From contig CAWJKY010000002.1 of the NCBI GenBank assembly GCA_963843565.1, positions 124,001 through 188,000 on the forward strand: 64,000 bases of DNA. Direction: 5' to 3'. A program made the translations under genes and the position numbers. The notes under the pieces were generated by a model, which saw only the letters and a program-made list of their open reading frames with translations, was not told the DNA's origin and did no database searches. Origin of the DNA: DASZQY01 sp963843565 (GTDB taxonomy: Bacteria; Pseudomonadota; Alphaproteobacteria; Rhizobiales; Kaistiaceae). Shown here piece after piece: positions 8,533 through 15,721 of the stretch; the stretch's first letter is position 1; each line of letters starts with the position of its first letter.

Positions 8533-8616
8533 TCAGTTCTGGACGGTCAGACCCAACCTGAAGACGATGCCGGCGCGGCGGCTTGAACGAACAAGCTGCA
8601 TCGACTCCATCGGCAT
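8533..8616 (-). CDS. Candidate 25-27 residue leader peptide
   Basis: The 382-base gap between ABC copies 3 and 2 (8409-8790) contains one convincing small frame. GAGGAG stands just before two in-frame ATG codons at 8616 and 8610. The peptide begins MPMESMQLVRSSRRAG, is rich in arginine and serine, and ends LGLTVQN. It is followed by the hairpin at 8480-8503 and then the exporter gene. The arrangement resembles leader-peptide attenuation of transporter genes. It is not a family I recognise; the call rests on ribosome-binding site, position and hairpin. Confidence 0.4.
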   Translation of the reverse strand: MPMESMQLVRSSRRAGIVFRLGLTVQN

Positions 8617-8760
8617 CTCCTCTCGGGTTGGCGAAGCGCAAGCGCCTCCGGCCGGCGAACCCGGGGGCGTGAACTTCAAATGACTCGTGACGGCGCCTTG
8701 AATAGGCCGGTTTGGGCCGCATGCCTAGAGGTTGGGCAACGGATGGCGACATACGCTTGA

Positions 8761-8782
8761 CCTGTGGCCGCAGGGCCACAGG
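8761..8782 (-). terminator. Terminator hairpin after ABC copy 3
   Basis: CCTGTGGCC and its exact complement form a nine-base-pair stem around a four-base loop, eight bases past the stop codon of ABC copy 3. There is no poly-U tail. It separates copy 3 from the copy 2 - copy 1 unit, implying that the latter has its own promoter. Confidence 0.55.
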
Positions 8783-8790
8783 CGGGCCCC

Positions 8791-10650
8791 CTACTCCGCG
8801 GCCTGGCGGGGCGTGACGTCGACACCGAGGAAACCGCCCGACTGACGGCGCCAGAGCGCCGCGTAGAGGCCGTCGCGGGCGAGCAGCTCCTGGTGGGTGC
8901 CCTCCTCCACGATGCGGCCGGCATCCATGACCACCAGCCGGTCTAGAACGGCGATGGTCGAGAGGCGGTGGGCGATGGCGATGACGGTGCGCCCTTCCAT
9001 GAGGCCGTAGAGCTGCTCCTGGATGGTTGCCTCGACCTCGGAGTCGAGCGCCGAGGTTGCCTCGTCGAGGACGAGGATCGGCGCATCCTTGAGGATCAGC
9101 CGGGCGATCGCGACCCTCTGGCGCTGGCCGCCGGACAACTTCACGCCGCGCTCGCCGACGAAGGCGTCGTAGCCCGTGCGGTCGCGCATGTCGTGAAGGC
9201 CGGCGATGAACTCGTCGGCCTCGGCGCGCTCGGCCGCCGTCTCGATCTCCGCCTGGCTCGCCTCGGGGCGGCCGTAGCGGATGTTGTCGCGGATCGAGCG
9301 ATGGAGCAGGGAGGTATCCTGCGTGACCACGCCGATCCTGGCGCGCAGCGTCTCCTGGGTGACGTGGGCGATATCCTGCTGGTCGATGGCGATGCGGCCG
9401 CCTTCCACGTCGTAGAAACGCAACAGCAGATTGACCAGCGTCGACTTGCCGGCGCCCGAGCGGCCGACGAGGCCGACCTTCTCGCCGGGCTTCACGGTCA
9501 GCGACAGATGATCGATCACCCCGCCCGGCCGGCCGTAGTGGAAGGAGACGTCGTCGAATCTGATCTCGCCGCGCGAGACGGCCAGTGGCCTGGCGTCCGG
9601 CGCATCGAGCAGCGAATAGGGCTGGCTGATCATCTGCATGCCGTTCTGGACCGTGCCGACGCTCTCGAACAGCGAGGTGATCATGCGCAGGATCCAGCCC
9701 GACATCTGGTTGAGGCGGATGACCAGCGAAGTCGCCAGCGCGATCGCGCCGACGCTGATGTTGCCGACCGACCACAGATAGAGCGCCAGCCCGCCGACCG
9801 AGAAGATCAGCAGCGAGTTGATGACGGTGAGCGTCACGGTCAGGTTGGCGACCGTGAACGCGAAGCGGCGATAGGCGTCGAGGTGGTTGCGGAAGCCTTC
9901 GTAGGCAAAGGCGTCCTCGCGCTCGGCGTGGGCGAACAGCTTCACCGACTGGATGTTGGTGTAGCCGTCGACAATGCGGCCGGAGAGCTGGGAATTGGCC
10001 TCCGACACGGCGGCCGAGCGGGCCCGCACCGGAGGCACGCGGGTGAAGATCACGATGACGTAGGCGATCGTCCACAGCGCGATCGGCGCGATCAGCCATT
10101 TGTCGATGGTGACGAACAGCCAGACGGTTCCGCCGAGATAGATGACCAGCGTCCAGATGCCGTCGACGACACCCGACACCGTGTCGCGGAGCGCCGGTCC
10201 GGTCTGCATGACCTTCTGGGCGATGCGGCCGGCAAAGTCGTTCTGGAAGAACGACAGGCTCTGGCGCAGAACGTAGCGGTAGCTCTGCCAGCGCACCGAG
10301 AAGGTCAGCGCCGGCATCAGGCCGAGCTGGCCGAAGGTGCGCGACAGGAACGCGTTGACCGGGCGCAGCAACACGATGACCAGCGCCATGCCGGTGAGCT
10401 CCGGCCAGTAGCGCGGGAAGAACAGCTCCTTCGGCGTGGTGGTCGCCTGATCGACGATCCAGCCGAGAAAGACGAACAGGCCCATCTCGGTGACCGCCGA
10501 GACCAGCGAGATGACCAGCACGGCCAGGATGGTGCCCTTCACGGGCACGATGAAATGCCGGTAGAAGGCGGCGAGCGTGTCGGGCGGGCGCACGACCGGC
10601 GCATCGACCAGCGGCGCGATCAGGCGCTCGAACCAGCCTTTCATCTTCAT
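8791..10650 (-). CDS. ABC exporter half-transporter, copy 3
   Basis: A 619-residue ABCB-type half-transporter. The ATG at 10650 gives MKMKGWFERLIAPL, matching the N-termini of copies 1 and 2; a longer in-frame extension runs into the divergent trmL gene and was rejected. About six transmembrane helices are followed by intact GRSGAGKST, VTQDTSLLHRS, LSGGQRQR and LVLDEATSALDS motifs. A hairpin follows the stop. It is divergent from trmL, with only 21 bases between start codons, so their promoters must overlap or lie within the coding regions. It is a diverged paralogue of the two downstream genes. Confidence 0.92.
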   Translation of the reverse strand: MKMKGWFERLIAPLVDAPVVRPPDTLAAFYRHFIVPVKGTILAVLVISLVSAVTEMGLFVFLGWIVDQATTTPKELFFPRYWPELTGMALVIVLLRPVNAFLSRTFGQLGLMPALTFSVRWQSYRYVLRQSLSFFQNDFAGRIAQKVMQTGPALRDTVSGVVDGIWTLVIYLGGTVWLFVTIDKWLIAPIALWTIAYVIVIFTRVPPVRARSAAVSEANSQLSGRIVDGYTNIQSVKLFAHAEREDAFAYEGFRNHLDAYRRFAFTVANLTVTLTVINSLLIFSVGGLALYLWSVGNISVGAIALATSLVIRLNQMSGWILRMITSLFESVGTVQNGMQMISQPYSLLDAPDARPLAVSRGEIRFDDVSFHYGRPGGVIDHLSLTVKPGEKVGLVGRSGAGKSTLVNLLLRFYDVEGGRIAIDQQDIAHVTQETLRARIGVVTQDTSLLHRSIRDNIRYGRPEASQAEIETAAERAEADEFIAGLHDMRDRTGYDAFVGERGVKLSGGQRQRVAIARLILKDAPILVLDEATSALDSEVEATIQEQLYGLMEGRTVIAIAHRLSTIAVLDRLVVMDAGRIVEEGTHQELLARDGLYAALWRRQSGGFLGVDVTPRQAAE

Positions 10651-10671
10651 CGCGCAGGAACCCCGGGCACC

Positions 10672-11139
10672 ATGATTTCCCTGGCCCTCTTTCAGCCTGA
10701 CATACCCCAGAACGCCGGGACCATCATGCGCCTCGGCGCCTGCCTCGCGGTGCCGGTCCATGTGATCGAGCCGGCCGGCTTCGACGTTTCCGACCGGGCC
10801 CTGAAGCGGGCGGGCATGGACTATCTGGCGCAGGTGACCCTGATCCGCCATGCCGGATGGGACGATTTCGCACTATGGCACCGAAATAACGGTGGGCGAC
10901 TCATCCTCCTGACAACCCGTGGCAGCATTGCGTACACCGGTTTCGCCTTCGCCGACGGCGACATGCTGATGGTCGGCCGCGAAAGCGCCGGGGTCCCGGA
11001 GACGGTTCACGAGGCGGCGAACGCGCGGCTCGTGGTTCCGATGGCGCCAGACCGGCGTTCGCTCAACGTGGCGACGGCAGCCGCGATGGTCCTCGGCGAG
11101 GCGCTCCGGCAGACCGGCGGGTTTCCCGCGTCACGGTAG
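10672..11139 (+). CDS. trmL: tRNA (cytidine/uridine-34 2'-O)-methyltransferase
   Basis: A 155-residue SPOUT-class methyltransferase, the typical length for TrmL, which methylates the ribose of the wobble base in tRNA-Leu isoacceptors. Diagnostic segments are ALFQPDIPQNAGTIMRLGAC at the start, the knot motif MVGRESAGVP, and PMAPDRRSLNVATAAAMVLGE at the S-adenosylmethionine site. The ATG at 10672 follows CAGGAA. Its 3' end overlaps the convergent DUF6544 gene by nine bases. Confidence 0.93.
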   Translation: MISLALFQPDIPQNAGTIMRLGACLAVPVHVIEPAGFDVSDRALKRAGMDYLAQVTLIRHAGWDDFALWHRNNGGRLILLTTRGSIAYTGFAFADGDMLMVGRESAGVPETVHEAANARLVVPMAPDRRSLNVATAAAMVLGEALRQTGGFPASR

Positions 11140-11967
11140 CGGCCGGTCATAAGCGAGGTCGGTGACCTCCAGCTCGATGTAGGTGAAGTTGCCGTCCGGC
11201 CGCTTGTAATAAGCCGAGCCGGCGAGCGGCACACGCACGCCTTCGCGCGCCTCCCAGCCCACGAACGGCGTCTCCCACGTTTCGATCTTCCCGGATTGGG
11301 TATTGAAGCGCGGCGCGCTGAAGAGCGTGAGCTTGCCTTCGGCGTCGACCGTGAAGGTCGCGGTCGCGGACAGACCGCGGTCGGACATCGTCGCGGTGAA
11401 GGTGTTGTCGTCGACGGCCGCGAAGGTGACGTTGCCGGCGAGGTAGGCGGCCGGGAACCACACGATCTCGTTGAAGTAGCGCATGAGGCCGGCGGTCAGG
11501 AGGGTATCGCCGCCCTCCGAGGCCACCGGATAGACGCCGAGCATCTTGATGAGGATGCTGCCCTGGCCGCCGAGATATTCGTCGCGGCCGAAGGCGATGG
11601 GAAACGACTTGCCGGGCAGCCACGTCCGCCAGACGAAGGCGGGCGGACTGGTCGAGTAGACCTCCACCGCCTCGAAGGTCATCCAGTCGGCGTCCTCGCT
11701 GGAGCGGATGCGCCCTTTCTGGGTCAGGCGAACGACGCCGGGGATCGGCTCGCCGACGACGCCGGCATAGCGAAAATAGCGCTGGGCGGGCGGTGGCAGG
11801 GACGCCAGCATGTCGGCGGTGACGATCCGGCCCGGTGGGCCGGCGTTCGCGGCAAGGCGGGCAACATCTCGGTCGATGGAGCCGGAGAAGCGGGCATACT
11901 GCCAGCCGACGAAGGCGCCGACCACGACGACAACGCCCAGCAGCAGCCAGAAGATTGCCTTCAACAT
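11131..11967 (-). CDS. DUF6544-family membrane-anchored protein
   Basis: A 278-residue protein with an N-terminal membrane helix or signal anchor (MLKAIFWLLLGVVVVVGAFVG) and a large extracytoplasmic domain. PPPAQRYFRYAGVVGEPIPGV, the repeated W-x-x-F/WF segments and the closing EVTDLAYDRP match the DUF6544 family, whose function is unknown. The start at 11967 was chosen because it gives the membrane anchor; the frame stays open far upstream, antisense to hemF, without plausible protein. Its last nine bases overlap trmL tail to tail. Confidence 0.75.
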   Translation of the reverse strand: MLKAIFWLLLGVVVVVGAFVGWQYARFSGSIDRDVARLAANAGPPGRIVTADMLASLPPPAQRYFRYAGVVGEPIPGVVRLTQKGRIRSSEDADWMTFEAVEVYSTSPPAFVWRTWLPGKSFPIAFGRDEYLGGQGSILIKMLGVYPVASEGGDTLLTAGLMRYFNEIVWFPAAYLAGNVTFAAVDDNTFTATMSDRGLSATATFTVDAEGKLTLFSAPRFNTQSGKIETWETPFVGWEAREGVRVPLAGSAYYKRPDGNFTYIELEVTDLAYDRPLP

Positions 11968-12028
11968 CGCGGCTTCCCCGATCGGACGGGATGTCGCAGA
12001 CCTATGCCCCCGGTTGACCCGCGGCGCC

Positions 12029-12042
12029 TTGAGGCCGATCAA
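12029..12042. promoter_or_regulatory. FNR/FixK-like box upstream of hemF
   Basis: TTGAGGCCGATCAA matches nine of the ten fixed positions of TTGAT-N4-ATCAA, the FnrL/FixK consensus in alphaproteobacteria. Its centre is about 50 bases before the hemF ATG, compatible with class II activation if transcription starts near 12077. Oxygen-responsive control of haem synthesis genes by these regulators is established in related bacteria; control of this gene is inferred. Confidence 0.55.
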
Positions 12043-12084
12043 GCCGCACCAATCGGGCGACCCCAGACACGGGCGGCAGATCAG

Positions 12085-12981
12085 ATGGCGACGACCTCCC
12101 CGACCAGCGTCGAAGAGATGAAGAAGCAGGCCGCGGCCTGGTTTGCCGAGCTGCGCGACCGGCTCTGCGCCGCCTTCGAGGCGATCGAGGACGCGGTGCC
12201 GGCCGACGGGCCGCTGGCCGGCGAACCGGCCGGCCGTTTCGCACGCACGCCGTGGAAGCGCAGCGACCATACCGGCGCCGACGGCGGCGGCGGGGTGATG
12301 GCGGTGATGAAGGGCCGCGTCTTCGAGAAGGTCGGTGTTCACGTCTCGACCGTGGTCGGCGAGTTCTCGCCCGAGTTCCGCAAGGAGATCCCCGGCGCCG
12401 AGGAGGACCCGCGCTTCTTCGCCACCGGCGTCTCGCTGATCGCCCATCCGCAGAACCCGCATGTGCCCGCCGCCCACATGAACACACGCATGGTGGCGAC
12501 CAGCCGCGACTGGTTCGGTGGTGGCGGCGACCTGACCCCGGTGCTGGATGCGCGGCGCACCCAGGACGACCCGGACTCGCGGGATTTCCATGCCGCCATG
12601 AAGGCGGCGTGCGAGAAACACGGCGCCGACTACGCCCGCTACAAGAAGTGGTGCGACGAGTACTTCTTCCTGAAGCACCGCAACGAGCCGCGCGGCATCG
12701 GCGGCATCTTCTTCGACTGGCTGAACTCCGGCGACCGCGACGCCGACTTCGCCTTCGTCAAGGACGTCGGCCTCGCCTTCCTCGACGTCTATCCGAAACT
12801 GGTACGGCGGAACTTCCTGACGCCGTGGAGCGAAGCGGAGCGCGACGAGCAACTCGTCCGGCGCGGACGCTACGTCGAGTTCAACTTGATCTACGACCGC
12901 GGCACGATCTTCGGCCTGAAGACCGGCGGCAATGTCAACTCGATCCTGTCGTCCATGCCGCCGGTGGTGAAGTGGCCGTAG
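12085..12981 (+). CDS. hemF: Coproporphyrinogen III oxidase, oxygen-dependent
   Basis: A 298-residue cytoplasmic enzyme that oxidatively decarboxylates coproporphyrinogen III to protoporphyrinogen IX using O2. Family blocks are all present: NPHVPAAHMNTR, WFGGGGDLTPVL, WCDEYFFLKHRNEPRGIGG and the C-terminal RGRYVEFNLIYDRGTIFGL with SMPPVVKWP. Length is normal. The ATG at 12085 fits family N-termini. An FNR/FixK-like box lies upstream, suggesting that expression responds to oxygen tension. Confidence 0.97.
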   Translation: MATTSPTSVEEMKKQAAAWFAELRDRLCAAFEAIEDAVPADGPLAGEPAGRFARTPWKRSDHTGADGGGGVMAVMKGRVFEKVGVHVSTVVGEFSPEFRKEIPGAEEDPRFFATGVSLIAHPQNPHVPAAHMNTRMVATSRDWFGGGGDLTPVLDARRTQDDPDSRDFHAAMKAACEKHGADYARYKKWCDEYFFLKHRNEPRGIGGIFFDWLNSGDRDADFAFVKDVGLAFLDVYPKLVRRNFLTPWSEAERDEQLVRRGRYVEFNLIYDRGTIFGLKTGGNVNSILSSMPPVVKWP

Positions 12982-12984
12982 GCC

Positions 12985-12999
12985 CCGTTGGCCAAACGG
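12985..12999 (+). terminator. Weak hairpin after hemF
   Basis: Three bases past the hemF stop, CCGTT and AACGG flank GGCCA, making a near-perfect 15-base palindrome. The stem is short and no U tract follows, so terminator function is only possible. The remaining 128 bases up to the next gene show no other clear signal. Confidence 0.3.
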
Positions 13000-13127
13000 C
13001 CTTGGCCTTGCCGTTCGTCATGAGTTGGCAGCCAACGTCCTGACGTGTATCCCCAAGTGCGGTCGCTCCAGATCGCGCCGCGCGATTTCGCACGGGCGAT
13101 GTTCGGATTCTGCGTGGGGGATAATCG

Positions 13128-13859
13128 GTGGGATGGGAGGCACTCTCTCTGTGGGGTGAAGACGTCCGCCGCATCGAAGCTCTCTCTGGCGGTGTGGCCA
13201 ACGATGTCTGGAGCGTACGTGTCCGGGGGCACCTCGCGGTAGCGCGGCTTGGCACCAGGAGCGACGCCGATCTCGACTGGGAGACCAGACTCCTGCAACA
13301 CCTCGACCGCGAAGGCCTGACCGTGCCGGCACCGATCCCGACGACGGACGGCCGGCTGTTTGCAGACGGTCTCGTGGTGATGACCTACGTGGAAGGCGGA
13401 CCGCCCGAGACAGAGGCCGACTGGCGTCGCGTGGCCGAGACACTCCGCCGCCTGCATGGGTTGACCGAGGGCTGGCCGCAGCGCCCGGGCTGGCGATCGT
13501 CGATCGACCTCCTCAGCGCCGAGACCGGGACGAAGGTCGATCTCGGTGCGATGCCGCCGGAGGGCGTTGCACGATGCCGCGCCGCGTGGGCGCGGCTTGT
13601 CGGGCGCCAGACCCGCGTCGTCCACGGTGATCCCAACCCGCGCAACATCCGCATGACCGCGGATCGGGTCGCGATGATCGACTGGGACGAGGCGCACGTC
13701 GACGTGCCCGACCTCGATCTGGCGCTCCCCCATAACGCCGCCGGCCTCGACGAGCGCGCCTATGACATCGCCGCGCAAGCGTCTGCCGCGTGGGAGGCCG
13801 CCGTCTGCTGGGACGACGCGTACTCAAAGAAGCGACTCGCCGAAGTTCGCGCGGTCTGA
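13128..13859 (+). CDS. Aminoglycoside-phosphotransferase-fold kinase
   Basis: A 243-residue protein with a GTG start. It has the APH/choline-kinase fold: ALSGGVANDVWSV corresponds to the nucleotide loop, VVHGDPNPRNIRM is the catalytic Brenner-type motif (catalytic Asp and Asn present), and AMIDWDEAHVDVPDLDLA is the metal-binding DFG-like segment. Such genes in environmental bacteria usually phosphorylate small metabolites, and resistance should not be assumed. The N-lobe is short compared with classical APH enzymes. Neighbours give no substrate clue. Confidence 0.8.
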   Translation: MGWEALSLWGEDVRRIEALSGGVANDVWSVRVRGHLAVARLGTRSDADLDWETRLLQHLDREGLTVPAPIPTTDGRLFADGLVVMTYVEGGPPETEADWRRVAETLRRLHGLTEGWPQRPGWRSSIDLLSAETGTKVDLGAMPPEGVARCRAAWARLVGRQTRVVHGDPNPRNIRMTADRVAMIDWDEAHVDVPDLDLALPHNAAGLDERAYDIAAQASAAWEAAVCWDDAYSKKRLAEVRAV

Positions 13860-13908
13860 ACGGCGCCAGGGGCGCGATCTTCATTCGCCGCGGAGTGACC
13901 CCAGGCCG

Positions 13909-14340
13909 CTACTTGAACGTGAGATCGGCGGGCGAGAACAGCACCGAATATGTCTCGCACCAGATGACCACGCTGGAATAGTCGGCGAGGTTGGTGCCGG
14001 CGGGAACCGGATAGCTCTGGCCGCCGTTTGGCGACTTCAGGACGCCGAGGTTGAGGCGCTTGGCGTCAAGCACGTCCTGCGACGTGCGTACTTTCGGGTT
14101 GGCGACCAGATAGACCTGAAGATCGGGACCGGGCGTGACCTTGAAGTCGGACTCCAGAGTGACGGCGTCGTCGCGGACGCTGACTGAGCCCTCGCCGCCG
14201 TCCGGGTTGCCCGGCTCGGGGTAGATGAAGGTGCCGGTGGCAACCACCTTCGACGCGGCGTCAGCCGCGGGCAACGCGACGCCCACGCCGAGCGCGCCCG
14301 CGACGAGCACCATCGCCAGTCCCCGCAACAAGTTGCGCAT
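13909..14340 (-). CDS. Secreted DM13-domain protein
   Basis: A 143-residue exported protein with a signal peptide over residues 1-28 (ends PAADAA). The mature part is a single DM13 domain: GPDLQVYLVANP, LGVLKSPNGGQSYPVP and SVVIWCETYSVLFSPADL with the characteristic cysteine near the C-terminus. DM13 domains are proposed to be redox-active, possibly cytochrome-like, electron-transfer modules on the cell surface; no substrate is known. The gene is separated from the CCA-transferase gene by 89 bases and converges with the phosphotransferase gene. Confidence 0.85.
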   Translation of the reverse strand: MRNLLRGLAMVLVAGALGVGVALPAADAASKVVATGTFIYPEPGNPDGGEGSVSVRDDAVTLESDFKVTPGPDLQVYLVANPKVRTSQDVLDAKRLNLGVLKSPNGGQSYPVPAGTNLADYSSVVIWCETYSVLFSPADLTFK

Positions 14341-14429
14341 CGCTGTTCCTCTCCGTTGGGACGCTCCCGACGGGCACCACTTCAGCAACCGGGGCGCGAT
14401 GGCGCAACGCAACTCGCCGTGACCCGGCG

Positions 14430-15662
14430 TTACTGCGCGCTTCCCTGCATCTGCTGGAGGCGGGCACGGAGCGCCGCGGCGTCGGGGGCGAAGTCTTCGT
14501 CGATCCACCACGCCTCGATGGCGCGGAGCGCCTCCCCGATCGCAGCCCCCGACAGCCCTTGCGCGATGGCTTCGCGGCCGCCGAGCGGGAACGTCGGCGC
14601 GGTCCAGCGGTCCGGCAACGTCGCGGCCTCGCGCCAGGTGCGGTCGTCGGGCTCGGCGCCGCTCCACGCCCATGCGCAGAGCGCCGCGTCACGATAGACC
14701 TCGGGGCCGAGACGATAGAGAAGCCCGCGGGCGCTACGCGGCGATGGCGCCACGTTGAACGACGGCGCGGCGGCGAGGATCGCGCGGACGCGGTCGCGGG
14801 TCGCGTTGGCGAGGCGCAGGCGCTCGCTGACGCGGAGCGCGTCCTCGTCGACCCGGCAGGCGAGCACCGCCAGCGAACGCGGAACGCTCGGCGCTTCATC
14901 GAGCGCCATCAGGCGTGCGAACGCGCCGAGACAGGCGATGCCGCCGAGGACGATCGTCAGGATGCCCGCCTCCTGCATCAGCGAGACAGTCTCCGGCGCG
15001 CGCCGGGCGACGACCAGCCGGCGCATTTCCTGACCGATGCGTTCGGCTGACAGATCGCGCAGGCCGTCGCGACCGCGGATCGCGGCCGCGACGCCATCCG
15101 CATCGATCACCCCCACCCCGTATTCCGCATGGAAGCGGAAGAGGCGCAGGATGCGCAGGCGGTCCTCGGCGATCCGCTGGTCGGGGTCGCCGATGAAACG
15201 GATGCGGCGCGCGACGACGTCCGCGTAGCCGCCGACCGGATCGTGCACCGTGCCGGCCGCATCGATGGAGAGCGCGTTGACGGTGAAATCACGACGGCGG
15301 GCATCGGCGAGCCAGTCGTCGCCGTAGCGCACCACCGCGTGGCGCCCGTCAGTCTCGATGTCTTCGCGGAGCGTCGTCACCTCGAAGCCGCGCCCGCCGA
15401 CGACCAACGTCACCGTGCCGTGGTCGAAGCCGGTGGGGACCGCCTTGAGGCCGGCCGCCGCCGCGGCCTTCATCACCGCATCGGGACGCGCGGTGGTGCC
15501 GAAATCAACCTCGGCGACGGGGGCGCCCATGAACGCATTGCGGACCGCGCCGCCGACCACGCGCGCCTCCGCCCCGGCGCCTTCGAGCACGGCAAAGACC
15601 CTGCGGACCGCGGAATCGGTCAGCCAGTCGGCATTGGCGAGGCTCGGCAGTTGGGCGGTCAT
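14430..15662 (-). CDS. CCA tRNA nucleotidyltransferase / poly(A)-polymerase-type
   Basis: A 410-residue class II nucleotidyltransferase that adds or repairs the tRNA 3' CCA end. The head domain has VVGGAVRNAFMG, then AEVDFGTTARPD, ADARRRDFTVNALSID and the RIRFIGDP...AEDRLRILRLFRFHAEYG block that binds the incoming nucleotide. The metal-binding carboxylate pair, normally D-x-D, reads E-V-D; glutamate could still bind metal. The gene lies in the same neighbourhood as the Nudix and DUF6111 genes, but two cyclase genes are inserted between them. Confidence 0.92.
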   Translation of the reverse strand: MTAQLPSLANADWLTDSAVRRVFAVLEGAGAEARVVGGAVRNAFMGAPVAEVDFGTTARPDAVMKAAAAAGLKAVPTGFDHGTVTLVVGGRGFEVTTLREDIETDGRHAVVRYGDDWLADARRRDFTVNALSIDAAGTVHDPVGGYADVVARRIRFIGDPDQRIAEDRLRILRLFRFHAEYGVGVIDADGVAAAIRGRDGLRDLSAERIGQEMRRLVVARRAPETVSLMQEAGILTIVLGGIACLGAFARLMALDEAPSVPRSLAVLACRVDEDALRVSERLRLANATRDRVRAILAAAPSFNVAPSPRSARGLLYRLGPEVYRDAALCAWAWSGAEPDDRTWREAATLPDRWTAPTFPLGGREAIAQGLSGAAIGEALRAIEAWWIDEDFAPDAAALRARLQQMQGSAQ

Positions 15663-15721
15663 CGGACTCCGCTGGGCCGGGGTTCCTTGGTATGATCACA
15701 TCCATCCAATAAGGATTCTTT

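Noticed and set aside
8411..8683. A 90-codon plus-strand frame in the ABC copy 2/3 gap
   Set aside because: No ribosome-binding site or similarity; the minus-strand leader frame and hairpin explain the region better.
11968..12852. Extension of the DUF6544 frame across hemF on the opposite strand
   Set aside because: hemF is unambiguous there, and the extension has no membrane or domain features; the internal ATG at 11967 gives a proper membrane anchor.
13128..13859. Aminoglycoside resistance gene
   Set aside because: Only the general APH kinase fold is visible; no feature ties it to a known resistance enzyme.
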